DNA from: Roseitranquillus sp963749675
GTDB lineage: Bacteria > Pseudomonadota > Alphaproteobacteria > Rhodobacterales > Rhodobacteraceae
Assembly: GCA_963749675.1 (NCBI GenBank)
Contig: CAVVNT010000005.1
Coordinates: forward strand, 1 to 64,000
Length of the DNA: 64,000 bases
Direction of reading: 5' to 3'
Made by a program: the position numbers and the translations under genes. This document shows positions 10,534 to 17,494 of this stretch, in pieces. The notes below the pieces were generated by a model, which saw only the letters and a program-made list of their open reading frames with translations, was not told the DNA's origin and ran no database searches. Numbering within the stretch: position 1 is the first letter of the stretch; each line of letters opens with the position of its first letter.

Positions 10534-10790
10534 AACCGTCCACGCTGTCGCGCGAGATGCAGAAGTGTCCCGCTGTCGCACGCTTGCTCATGCCCTGCCT
10601 GAAGTAGGCGCGGCGAACCTTCCGATACAGCTCCACGGCGAAAATGCCCCCGCCCTCCTTGCCGCCAGAGAGGGCAAACGTGGACGACCTTCAAGCCGCC
10701 CGCCGCAGGCTCATCCCGCCGCTACCGTGGCAGAGTTTTCCACCGGCGTTCCCAGAACCCCCTCGAGACTCACGTCGCTCGGGAAGCGCT

Positions 10791-10883
10791 CTAGACGAGC
10801 GTCAGGAACGCCTTCCACGGGTCCCGCGTCTCAGGCTCGTCGCAGGCCAGGAACAGCTCGGAGGGCGTACCGGAAACGGCCAT
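10791..10883 (-). CDS. Short ORF after ureC, probably truncated gene
   Basis: ATG at 10883, two bases after the ureC stop, opens a 30-codon frame (MAVSGTPSELFLACDEPETR, continuing DPWKAFLTLV). The tight spacing looks like the next gene of the urease operon, and it stops at the edge of the IS graveyard. A second frame resumes directly afterwards (ERFPSDVSLEGVLG), so a frameshift is possible. I do not recognise the family. The 10640-10790 stretch beyond it holds the start side of the IS21 remnant and no gene. Confidence 0.35.
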   Translation of the reverse strand: MAVSGTPSELFLACDEPETRDPWKAFLTLV

Positions 10884-10886
10884 GGA

Positions 10887-12578
10887 TCAGAACAGGAAAT
10901 ACCGCTGCGCCATTGGCAGGACCTCGGCGGGCGGGCAGGTCAGCAGCTCGCCGTCAGCGCGGACCTCGTAGGTCTCGGGGTTCACCTCGATCTCGGGCAG
11001 CGCGTCGTTCAGGACCATGTCGGCCTTGCCAATGCCGCGGGTGTTTGACACCGGCACGCAGGCGCGGGAGAGATCCAACCCCTCGAAGTCCCGGCTCACG
11101 AACGTCACGCAGCTTTCCGTCACCGCCCTGCCCATCGCGCCGAACATTGGCCGCGAATAGACCGGCTGTGGCGTCGGGATCGAGGCGTTGGGGTCGCCCA
11201 TCTGCGCGCAGGCGATGGAGCCGCCGATCAGCACCATCTCGGGCTTCACCCCGAAGAAGGCCGGGTTCCAGAGGACGAGGTCCGCGCGCTTGCCCTCCTC
11301 GACACTACCGATCTCGGACGACATGCCGTGCGCGACCGCCGGGTTGATCGTGAACTTGGCGATGTAGCGGCGGACGCGCAGGTTGTCGTTGTCGCCCTGC
11401 TCGCCCGCCAGCCGCCCGCGCTGGCGCTTCATCTTGTCGGCAGTTTGCCAGGTGCGGATCAGGACCTCACCGACGCGGCCCATCGCCTGGCTGTCAGACG
11501 CGATGATCGAGAAGGCGCCGAGGTCGTGCAGGATGTCCTCGGCCGCGATCGTCTCCTTGCGGATGCGGCTCTCGGCAAAGGCCACGTCTTCGGGGATCGA
11601 TTTTGACAGATGATGACAAACCATCAGCATGTCGAGATGCTCTTCGATCGTGTTGCCGGTGTAGGGCCGCGTCGGGTTGGTCGACGACGGGATGACGTGC
11701 GGCAGGCCGCAGACCTTGATGATGTCGGGTGCGTGGCCGCCCCCCGCCCCCTCGGTGTGAAAGGCGTGGATGGTGCGCCCCTTCATCGCGGCGATGGTGT
11801 TCTCGACGAACCCGCTCTCGTTCAGCGTGTCGGTGTGGATCATCACCTGCACGTCCATCTCGTCCGCGACGCCAAGGCAGCAGTCGATGGCGGCGGGGGT
11901 TGTGCCCCAATCTTCATGCAGTTTCAGGGCGCAGGCCCCGGCGCGCACCATTTCATGCAGCGCTTCCGGGCGGCTCGAGTTGCCCTTGCCCGAGAAGCCG
12001 AGATTCATCGGCACGCGCTCGGTCGCCTGCAGCATCCGCGCGAGGTGCCAGGGACCAGGGGTGCAGGTGGTCGCCAGCGTGCCGTGCGCCGGGCCGGTGC
12101 CGCCACCCAGCATGGTGGTGACGCCCGAATGCAGCGCATCCTCGATCTGCTGTGGGCAGATGAAATGTATGTGTGCGTCGAAGGCGCCGGCGGTCAGGAT
12201 ACGACCCTCGCCCGCGATCGCCTCGGTCCCGGGCCCGATGACGATGTCGACACCGGGCTGCGTGCCTGGATTGCCCGCCTTGCCGATCTTGTGGATGCGC
12301 CCGTTCCGTAGACCCACGTCGGCCTTGTATATGCCGGTCACGTCGACGATGAGTGCGTTTGTGATGACAGTGTCTACCGCGCCTTCCGCCCGGGTCGCCT
12401 GGCTCTGCCCCATGCCATCGCGTATCACCTTGCCGCCGCCGAACTTCACCTCTTCGCCGTATGTCGTCAGGTCGCGCTCGACCTCGATCCAGAGCTCCGT
12501 GTCGGCGAGCCGCACGCAATCGCCAATCGTGGGTCCGTACATGTCGGCATAAGTGGCGCGGCTGATCGTGGCGGGCAT
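10887..12578 (-). CDS. ureC: Urease alpha subunit UreC
   Basis: Catalytic subunit of urease, which hydrolyses urea to ammonia and carbamate in the cytoplasm. I chose the start MPATISRATYADMYGPTIGD at 12578 because it aligns with the family start, giving 563 residues (normal is about 567). The nickel ligands are visible: H136 and H138 (FDAHIHF), the carbamylated K219 (CALKLHEDWG), H248 (VMIHTDT), H274 (HAFHTEGAGG) and D362 (ASDSQAMGR). The mobile-flap cysteine and histidine are C321/H322 in VCHHLSKS. The C-terminus PMAQRYFLF is typical. ureC lies apart from ureB, with two phasin-like genes between, and is the last intact urease gene before the IS region. Nickel-insertion genes ureE, ureF and ureG are not in this window. 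Confidence 0.97.
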   Translation of the reverse strand: MPATISRATYADMYGPTIGDCVRLADTELWIEVERDLTTYGEEVKFGGGKVIRDGMGQSQATRAEGAVDTVITNALIVDVTGIYKADVGLRNGRIHKIGKAGNPGTQPGVDIVIGPGTEAIAGEGRILTAGAFDAHIHFICPQQIEDALHSGVTTMLGGGTGPAHGTLATTCTPGPWHLARMLQATERVPMNLGFSGKGNSSRPEALHEMVRAGACALKLHEDWGTTPAAIDCCLGVADEMDVQVMIHTDTLNESGFVENTIAAMKGRTIHAFHTEGAGGGHAPDIIKVCGLPHVIPSSTNPTRPYTGNTIEEHLDMLMVCHHLSKSIPEDVAFAESRIRKETIAAEDILHDLGAFSIIASDSQAMGRVGEVLIRTWQTADKMKRQRGRLAGEQGDNDNLRVRRYIAKFTINPAVAHGMSSEIGSVEEGKRADLVLWNPAFFGVKPEMVLIGGSIACAQMGDPNASIPTPQPVYSRPMFGAMGRAVTESCVTFVSRDFEGLDLSRACVPVSNTRGIGKADMVLNDALPEIEVNPETYEVRADGELLTCPPAEVLPMAQRYFLF

Positions 12579-12744
12579 CGGCAAGGCTCCTCGCTGGGTC
12601 CGCCGGCATCGCATCCCGGCGCATCAGCGACGACGGTAGGACTTGCCGCGGCGGACGCGCAAGCGACGAGGGCCGCTGCGGCCATCAGGCCCGGTCGTCA
12701 TGCCCGCGGAATACGCAGACACCGGCCGCGGACGGAGTCAGTGC

Positions 12745-12763
12745 GGGCGGCCGAGGGCCGCCC
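12745..12763 (-). terminator. GC-rich hairpin after the phasin-like gene
   Basis: GGGCGGCC and GGCCGCCC (8-bp perfect arms, 3-base loop) lie 30 bases past the phasin-like stop. It has no U-run, so it may be a weak or Rho-assisted terminator or a processing point upstream of ureC. The rest of 12579-12792 holds no convincing gene. Confidence 0.35.
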
Positions 12764-12792
12764 GTCGCGATTGGGTCCGATCTGTGCTCGCC

Positions 12793-13398
12793 TCAGGACG
12801 ACTTGCGACGCGAGCCCGAGCCGGAAGACGTCCGCGACTTCGTCGACTTCGCCCGGGTCCCGGTCGCCGACGTCGTCTTGGAGGTGGAGCGGCGCGCCGC
12901 AGCGGTCTTGCCGCGGGTTCCGGCGGGCTTCTTCTCCGGCTGGGCCGTCTCGGCTGCAGCAGCCGTGTTCTCGGTCGCCGAGCTGGCCGTGTCCATTGCT
13001 GCCTCGGTCACCTCAGCCGTCGCCGAGGTCGTGGCATCCGCCGTCTCCTTCGCCGCATCGACCGTCGCTTCGGCACCGCCCTTCGCGGCGCTCTCGCTGG
13101 TTTCCGCCGCCTCGCGCGTCGCGTCGACAGAGGTATTGGCAGCCTCGGTCGTCCGCAGCGTCGCCTTCTTCGTGGCGTTGGCGGACTGGCGCGCCACCCT
13201 GGTCGTCGCCTCGGACACCTCGTCGGCGGCGGCGTTCTCGGCCTGGGCCGCGACATTGGCGGCATCCACGCCATTCCACGTCCATGTGTTCGTCATGTCG
13301 ATCATGCTCTTGGTCAGCGAAATCTGCGTCTCGAACAGGCGCTGCCAGAGTTGAAGGTTGGATCGCCACATCTGCATCTGGATGTCGATTGCGGTCAT
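12793..13398 (-). CDS. Phasin-like / histone H1-like alanine- and lysine-rich protein
   Basis: Begins MTAIDIQMQMWRSNLQLWQR at 13398 with AAGGACC upstream; 201 residues. The first 50 residues are amphipathic and aromatic-rich, like phasin-type granule or surface-binding helices. Residues 55-150 are an Ala/Thr/Glu-rich helical repeat (many AA-E and AT-DA units), and the last 45 residues form a Lys/Arg/Ser/Thr-rich tail (KKPAGTRGKTAAARRSTSK and similar) like the C-termini of histone H1-like proteins. Function is not established: polyhydroxyalkanoate granule binding or nucleoid binding both fit. It sits between ureB and ureC on the same strand. The next gene upstream is another phasin-like protein. 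Confidence 0.7.
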   Translation of the reverse strand: MTAIDIQMQMWRSNLQLWQRLFETQISLTKSMIDMTNTWTWNGVDAANVAAQAENAAADEVSEATTRVARQSANATKKATLRTTEAANTSVDATREAAETSESAAKGGAEATVDAAKETADATTSATAEVTEAAMDTASSATENTAAAAETAQPEKKPAGTRGKTAAARRSTSKTTSATGTRAKSTKSRTSSGSGSRRKSS

Positions 13399-13462
13399 AA
13401 TTCGGTCCTTTTCATGTTCACGGCCGGTGGTGAGACCGGCGATGGGAGACTCTGCCCGTTCG

Positions 13463-13765
13463 TCAGCGGACACGTTGCAGGCGGCGCGCGTTCGACCTGG
13501 TCTTGCGCCGCAGGGGCTTGACCCAGGCGTCCATGATCTGGTCGGGCCGCCGCCCCGCCATCGCAGCGCGCGATGCCGCAAGCGCTGCCTCGGTGAACGC
13601 CGGCCCCTTCTCTGCGATCATGCGCTGGTTTTCTCCAGGCGCTACGGACCACAGTCCGACCATGCCAAGAGTGCGATACGCCATGACCATCTGCGTCTCG
13701 ATGAGCAGATTCGTCAGCTCAACGCCGCCCCGCAAGATGTCAATCGGAGACGCTTGTCGTGCCAT
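13463..13765 (-). CDS. Small phasin-like protein ('antifreeze protein' family of Rhodobacterales)
   Basis: I chose the start MARQASPIDILRGGVELTNL at 13765, giving 100 residues. Key features are MVMAYRTLGMVGLWSVAP, ENQRMIAEKGPAFTEAA, MAGRRPDQIMDAW and a basic C-terminus RRKTRSNARRLQRVR. This layout matches a roughly 100-residue family often labelled antifreeze protein in Rhodobacterales genomes. The label has no clear basis that I know of, and the helical, amphipathic content looks phasin-like. It is encoded between ureB and ureC, 64 bases upstream of the second phasin-like gene, and is probably cotranscribed with urease. Confidence 0.7.
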   Translation of the reverse strand: MARQASPIDILRGGVELTNLLIETQMVMAYRTLGMVGLWSVAPGENQRMIAEKGPAFTEAALAASRAAMAGRRPDQIMDAWVKPLRRKTRSNARRLQRVR

Positions 13766-13828
13766 TATTTTGATTCCGTTGCTGCTCCGCGCCTGCATAG
13801 CGCAAATGCTGCAACGCAGAAAGCCCCG

Positions 13829-14134
13829 TCAAAGGTTCCCCATCACCGCGGCATTGAATCCGAATATTCTTCGGTCACCGCGATAGGGCACGAGGCGCAC
13901 CTCCCGCCTCTGACCGGGTTCGAACCGCGCCGCCGTACCCGCTGCGATGTCCAGCCGCCGGCCCCGCGCAGCCTCCCTGTCAAAGTCGAGCGCCGGGTTC
14001 GTTTCCGCAAAATGATAGTGGCTACCGACCTGCACCGGCCTGTCGCCGGTGTTGGCGACGACCACGGTGATGGCCTCGAGGCCTTCGTTCAGGGTGATGT
14101 GCCCCGCCGGCGTCACGATCTCTCCGGGTATCAT
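13829..14134 (-). CDS. ureB: Urease beta subunit UreB (internal start)
   Basis: MIPGEIVTPAGHITLNEGLE at 14134 is the canonical UreB start, and the product is 101 residues, the family's normal size. Family features include TGDRPVQVGSHYHFAETNPA, LDFDREAARGRRLDIAAGTA and VRLVPYRGDRRIFGFN. A strong ribosome binding site GGAGGAG lies 5 bases upstream, which argues that UreB is made from this internal start even though the frame is open upstream into an HD-domain protein. UreB combines with UreA and UreC in the apo-urease. Confidence 0.93.
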   Translation of the reverse strand: MIPGEIVTPAGHITLNEGLEAITVVVANTGDRPVQVGSHYHFAETNPALDFDREAARGRRLDIAAGTAARFEPGQRREVRLVPYRGDRRIFGFNAAVMGNL

Positions 14135-14746
14135 CGAGTCTCCTCCGATTTTCGCCATCGCTTCCGTCACGGCGGTGTCGAATACGGCTTCCAGTATCGG
14201 GTCGGCGCCGCGGCACGCCTCCACGACCATCTCCGCGCCTTCGATGTAGCCGGCCGCATCGCCACCATCCCACGCCTCGGGCTCGCGCGCGATGTCGCGC
14301 ACGTTTGAGGTCTGGTCCGCGATCTTTATCCGCCTGACCTCCCGGTCGGCGTGGCGCATGTGCGCGGCCTGGTGCCTTTTCCGCTCGCGTCGCGGCAAGC
14401 TTTCCCATTCCGGAGCGTCGGTCATTCCTGCCACCAGACTTGCGACCCTCGTCCCGAACGCGGCCTCGATCTCCATCGTAGTGGTATCGCTGTCTTCCAC
14501 CACGTCGTGGAGCACCGCCGCCACGAGCGTCTCCAGCGGCGCCCCCGACCAGGCGACGAGCTCGGCCACCTCGCAGCAATGGTTGATGTACGGGATGCCC
14601 TCATCACCCTTTCGGGTCTGGTTGGCATGCGCACGGGCCGCCAGCGCGTATGCCCGCACCAGGATCGCAACGCGCTCGGTCGCAACGGATGTCACTCGCT
14701 CACCCAGCGCGGCCCGCCGCCGGCGACCGCGCCGGGCCGGCTGCAT
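13829..14746 (-). CDS. HD-domain (MESH1-like) protein reading in frame into UreB
   Basis: The frame opens at 14746 (an alternative GTG at 14695 gives VTSVATERVAILVRAYALAA) and has no stop before ureB ends, giving 305 residues. Residues about 20-190 carry the motifs of small RelA/SpoT-type hydrolases: AHANQTRKGDEGIPYINHCC, LVAAVLHDVVEDSDTT, FGTRVASLVAGMTD and IKIADQTSNVRDI. Known members hydrolyse (p)ppGpp or related phosphates; that activity is an inference here. From residue 205 the sequence is UreB. Because ureB has its own Shine-Dalgarno and ATG, the cell may make UreB alone plus a longer HD-UreB fusion. A missing HD stop codon or a sequencing error near 14140 could also explain it. It lies directly after ureA. 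Confidence 0.75.
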   Translation of the reverse strand: MQPARRGRRRRAALGERVTSVATERVAILVRAYALAARAHANQTRKGDEGIPYINHCCEVAELVAWSGAPLETLVAAVLHDVVEDSDTTTMEIEAAFGTRVASLVAGMTDAPEWESLPRRERKRHQAAHMRHADREVRRIKIADQTSNVRDIAREPEAWDGGDAAGYIEGAEMVVEACRGADPILEAVFDTAVTEAMAKIGGDSMIPGEIVTPAGHITLNEGLEAITVVVANTGDRPVQVGSHYHFAETNPALDFDREAARGRRLDIAAGTAARFEPGQRREVRLVPYRGDRRIFGFNAAVMGNL

Positions 14747-14800
14747 GGGCGAGACGGCAGCGCATGAGCGGCCCCCCCATTTCCGGATTGCGGGGCCGCT

Positions 14801-15103
14801 TCACCGGATCGGATGATGAACGGTCACAAGCTTCGTGCCGTCGGGAAAGGTCGCCTCGACCTGCACGTCGTGGATCATCTCCGGGATGCCCTCCATGCAC
14901 TGTTCGGCGGTCACGACGTGCGCGCCGGCCTCCATCAGGTCGGCGACGCTGCGCCCGTCCCGCGCGCCCTCTACGACGAAGTCCGTGATCAGCGCGATCG
15001 CCTCGGGATGGTTCAGCTTCACGCCCCGCTGCAATCGGCCACGGGCCACCATCGCGGCGACGCTGACAAGCAGCTTGTCCTTTTCGCGCGGGGTGAGGTT
15101 CAT
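14801..15103 (-). CDS. ureA: Urease gamma subunit UreA
   Basis: 100 residues, the full length of the family, from MNLTPREKDKLLVSVAAMVA to TKLVTVHHPIR. Recognisable blocks are GVKLNHPEAIALITDFVVEG, ARDGRSVADLMEAG and CMEGIPEMIHDVQVEATFPD. UreA is the small structural subunit of the urease trimer. It begins 19 bases after the ureD stop, and the HD-UreB frame opens 54 bases downstream, so all are in one transcription unit. Confidence 0.96.
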   Translation of the reverse strand: MNLTPREKDKLLVSVAAMVARGRLQRGVKLNHPEAIALITDFVVEGARDGRSVADLMEAGAHVVTAEQCMEGIPEMIHDVQVEATFPDGTKLVTVHHPIR

Positions 15104-15122
15104 CGGACCTCCTGGTTGTGCA

Positions 15123-15938
15123 TCATGTCTGCCAAACGCGCGGCGGCGGGCGCCGGCGAAGACGCTCCAGCACTGCGACGAGATACGTGCGCAGCGGCAT
15201 CATGTCGGCCGCAAAGGCGCGCAGGGTCACGCGCCCGTCCCAGCCGCTGACACCGACCTCGACGCCGCCGACCGGGATGTCCCTGATCCCGCCCACCGCA
15301 TCCTCGGCACCACGCGCAACCCATGCCAGGCTCGCGACAGCCGTAGCACCGCGGACGAGCGCCGGACGCGCGGCGAGATGCGCCGTCGATAGCCGCAGGG
15401 GGTCGACGAGGATCACGCGGCCATCGCGCCGGATCTCCCGCCGGTCGGCGAGCGCGAGAGAGTGCAACCGCTCGCCCATCGCCTGCCGTCCGAACGCCAG
15501 CACTTCCAGCGTCAGGCACTCGGCATCGCCGCTGAGTTCCACGCAGGTGCGGCGCGCAAGCATGGCGCCGTCGTAGAGAATGGTTTCCTGCGGCAGCCAA
15601 TCGAGGCGCCCCCCCTCGGCAATGCGAAACTCGGCGGCGACCTGCGCCGTCGTGCCAGCACAATCGTACACCCGTTCCGCCGTCTGCGTCGTCGCCACAA
15701 CGGCCGCGTCCGCGCCAACATCGAGGCGGTAGGCAAGCGCGTCGCCACCCGTCACACCGCCTGCGGTGTTGAGGTACACGACCTCCGGCTCTGCCCCATG
15801 CACGCGCGGCAGCATCGCCTTTGCCGATCCCGACTGAAAGAGCCGGTCCAGCACCGTTGCGTCGCCCTTGCGCTTGAGCGCCACCTCGGCGCGGCCCGCG
15901 ACCCGTTGATGCAGCATCGTCTCGCCATGATAGTGCAC
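15123..15938 (-). CDS. ureD: Urease accessory protein UreD
   Basis: 271 residues, the usual size for UreD. The start MHYHGETMLHQRVAGRAEVA at 15938 is followed by the family motifs VVYLNTAGGVTGGDAL, AVVATTQTAERVYDCAGTTA, RLDWLPQETILYDGAMLARR and the GRVILVDPLRLS region. UreD binds the apo-urease and, with UreF and UreG, passes nickel and CO2 to the active site. It is the first gene of the cluster, and the 122 bases upstream to cbpM could hold its promoter. Its partners ureF and ureG are missing from this window. Confidence 0.93.
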   Translation of the reverse strand: MHYHGETMLHQRVAGRAEVALKRKGDATVLDRLFQSGSAKAMLPRVHGAEPEVVYLNTAGGVTGGDALAYRLDVGADAAVVATTQTAERVYDCAGTTAQVAAEFRIAEGGRLDWLPQETILYDGAMLARRTCVELSGDAECLTLEVLAFGRQAMGERLHSLALADRREIRRDGRVILVDPLRLSTAHLAARPALVRGATAVASLAWVARGAEDAVGGIRDIPVGGVEVGVSGWDGRVTLRAFAADMMPLRTYLVAVLERLRRRPPPRVWQT

Positions 15939-16060
15939 CGCCCCTCCTCGTTCGTCGCTTCGATGCTAGGGGTGGGCGCGGCGTGCCGCAATCCCGCCGC
16001 TCCCCGCCATCGATACGTCCGTCTGCGCGGGCCCAAGATTTCGGGCATCGAGCCGTGTTC

Positions 16061-16393
16061 TCAGGTCCGGGTCAAAGCTGCGGCCAGTCGGCGACGGGTC
16101 TCCGGAGGCTCCTCCGAAATCGCGCGCATCAACGCTGCGAGTTCGGCACGCGCCGCGTGAAGCTGGTCGATCAGCTCCACCACAAGGCCAAGCGCGTCGT
16201 CCTCCAGCTCGAACCCGTCGGTGAGATCGCACAACAATTCGAGGCGCGCGATGTCGACACGCGTGTAGCGCACTCCACCAGGCTCGCGTGCGGGACGTAC
16301 CGCCTCGGCCGAGACGAATGCGCTGAGCCGGGTGCGGGTCAGGCGGCGGACGGCCGCGATGGTCTCCTCCTCGGAATATGCTTCGGGCATCAC
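16061..16393 (-). CDS. cbpM: CbpM-like chaperone modulator
   Basis: 110 residues with a MerR-like small domain: YSEEETIAAVRRLTRTRLSA at the N-terminus, VRYTRVDIARLELLCDLTDG in the middle, and a helical tail. CbpM proteins bind the J-domain of CbpA and restrain its DnaK co-chaperone activity. Its ATG (16393) overlaps the cbpA stop by four bases, so the two are translationally coupled, as expected for this pair. Confidence 0.85.
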   Translation of the reverse strand: MMPEAYSEEETIAAVRRLTRTRLSAFVSAEAVRPAREPGGVRYTRVDIARLELLCDLTDGFELEDDALGLVVELIDQLHAARAELAALMRAISEEPPETRRRLAAALTRT

Positions 16394-17295
16394 TCCATCC
16401 CCTTCCGCGGATCGTAGCGGTGGCCGTTTCGCCAGCCCTCCATGAACGACTTCAGTTCGGAATCGACGGTCTCCGGCATGACGACACGCAGCATCACCAG
16501 CTGGTCGCCGCGCTTGCCTGCGCGTCCCGTGCCGCGGCCGCGCAAGCGGAGCGTCCGGCCGCCGCTCGCGCCGGGCGGGATGGTTACGCTGACCGGTCCG
16601 TCGATCGTAGGTGCCTCGACCTTCCCGCCCAGCACCGCCTCGTCGATGGAGATCGGCAGCGTGACGTGGATGTCGTCGCCTTCCCGCCGGAACAAGGGAT
16701 GCTCACCCACGGACACGGTGATCAAGGCATCACCGGAAGGTCCCCCGCCAATCCCCGGAGTGCCCTTGCCGCGCAACCGCAAGGTCTGTCCATCTGCAGT
16801 TCCGGCGGGGATCGAAACCTCCAGGCTGGAGCCGTCGGGCAGCGTGATCCTGGTCTTGGCGCCGCGCACGGCGTCGAGAAACGGAACGTCGAGGTGGTAG
16901 CGCCTGTCGGGACCGCGAGCCGAAAACCCCTGCCCGCCGCCACGTCCGCGCTGCATGAACTCCGCAAAGATGTCTCCGGGGTCGTCGAAGGCGTCGTTGA
17001 AGCGGCCCTCCTGGTATGGATTCTCGGCCTGCCCCGCATACTGGCGGTAGAACGTCCTCTCCGGCCGCTCCTGCCCGCTGGCATCGATCTCGCCTCGATC
17101 GAAGCGAGCGCGCGTCTCGGGGTCCTTCAGGATGTCGTAGGCCGCGGAGATTTCCTTGAACCGCGCCTCGGCCCCGGCATCATCGGGATTGATATCGGGA
17201 TGCGAGGTACGGACGAGTTTTCGATAAGCCTTCTTGATCTCGTCGTCGCTCGCCGTCTTGGAAAGGCCGAGCGCTTGGTACGGGTCTCTGGCCAT
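16390..17295 (-). CDS. cbpA: DnaJ-class co-chaperone CbpA
   Basis: 301 residues: an N-terminal J-domain (MARDPYQALGLSKTASDDEI; the catalytic HPD is at TSHPDINPDD, about residue 33), a Gly/Phe-rich linker near residues 120-128 (RGRGGGQGF), then the C-terminal substrate-binding domains (FLDAVRGAKTRITLPDG and VSVTIPPGASGGRTLRLRGR). There is no zinc-finger domain, which separates CbpA from DnaJ. It stimulates DnaK ATPase and may bind curved DNA. Coupled to cbpM downstream; the fdh microprotein gene lies upstream on the same strand after a 70-base gap. Confidence 0.93.
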   Translation of the reverse strand: MARDPYQALGLSKTASDDEIKKAYRKLVRTSHPDINPDDAGAEARFKEISAAYDILKDPETRARFDRGEIDASGQERPERTFYRQYAGQAENPYQEGRFNDAFDDPGDIFAEFMQRGRGGGQGFSARGPDRRYHLDVPFLDAVRGAKTRITLPDGSSLEVSIPAGTADGQTLRLRGKGTPGIGGGPSGDALITVSVGEHPLFRREGDDIHVTLPISIDEAVLGGKVEAPTIDGPVSVTIPPGASGGRTLRLRGRGTGRAGKRGDQLVMLRVVMPETVDSELKSFMEGWRNGHRYDPRKGME

Positions 17296-17365
17296 GGCTG
17301 CGAGTCTCCGGGCGGTGTTGCGCGTGACTTGGGTCGAACCGCCGCGCGTGAGAATATGCGTCGCG

Positions 17366-17494
17366 TCAGTCCAGCCTGACGCTTGCGGGTTGCGCGGTGC
17401 GATCGGCCGAACTGAAACCCGACCGTTCGAGCGTGTAGGACGCGGCGACGGTAATCAGGGCGATCGCAGAACACGCCAGGACGAACGACTTCAT
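17366..17494 (-). CDS. 42-residue exported microprotein of the fdh operon
   Basis: The ATG at 17494 overlaps the stop of the WD40-cytochrome gene by four bases (ATGA). The product starts MKSFVLACSAIALITVAASY, a basic residue followed by a hydrophobic helix, and ends with a short polar tail (SSADRTAQPASVRLD). It is either a signal-peptide microprotein or a single-span membrane protein. The overlap is the main support that it is real. It closes the formate dehydrogenase operon. No function is known to me. Confidence 0.6.
   Translation of the reverse strand: MKSFVLACSAIALITVAASYTLERSGFSSADRTAQPASVRLD

Larger units (their letters stand above)
9862..10636 (-). pseudogene. istA: IS21 transposase IstA, N-terminal half
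   Basis: The start at 10636 (MELYRKVRRAYFRQGMSKR) leads through an HTH region, FTGGYTIVKAYLREHQ, a catalytic stretch PGHAQADFGEALVVIGG and the SVLCD region, ending at YVIEDRYGRPGKGND near 9863. The native protein should continue with the GAVEGLVGW part now at 7650. Two palindromic inserts disturb it: one adds 15 codons in frame between CD and NRCL, and the other follows ISRDSV and is accompanied by compensating frameshifts near 10500 and 10410. Confidence 0.8.

Noticed and set aside
13912..13932. tRNA-like GGGTTCGAACC sequence
   Set aside because: It lies within ureB coding for ARFEPGQR; no acceptor or anticodon stem fits around it.
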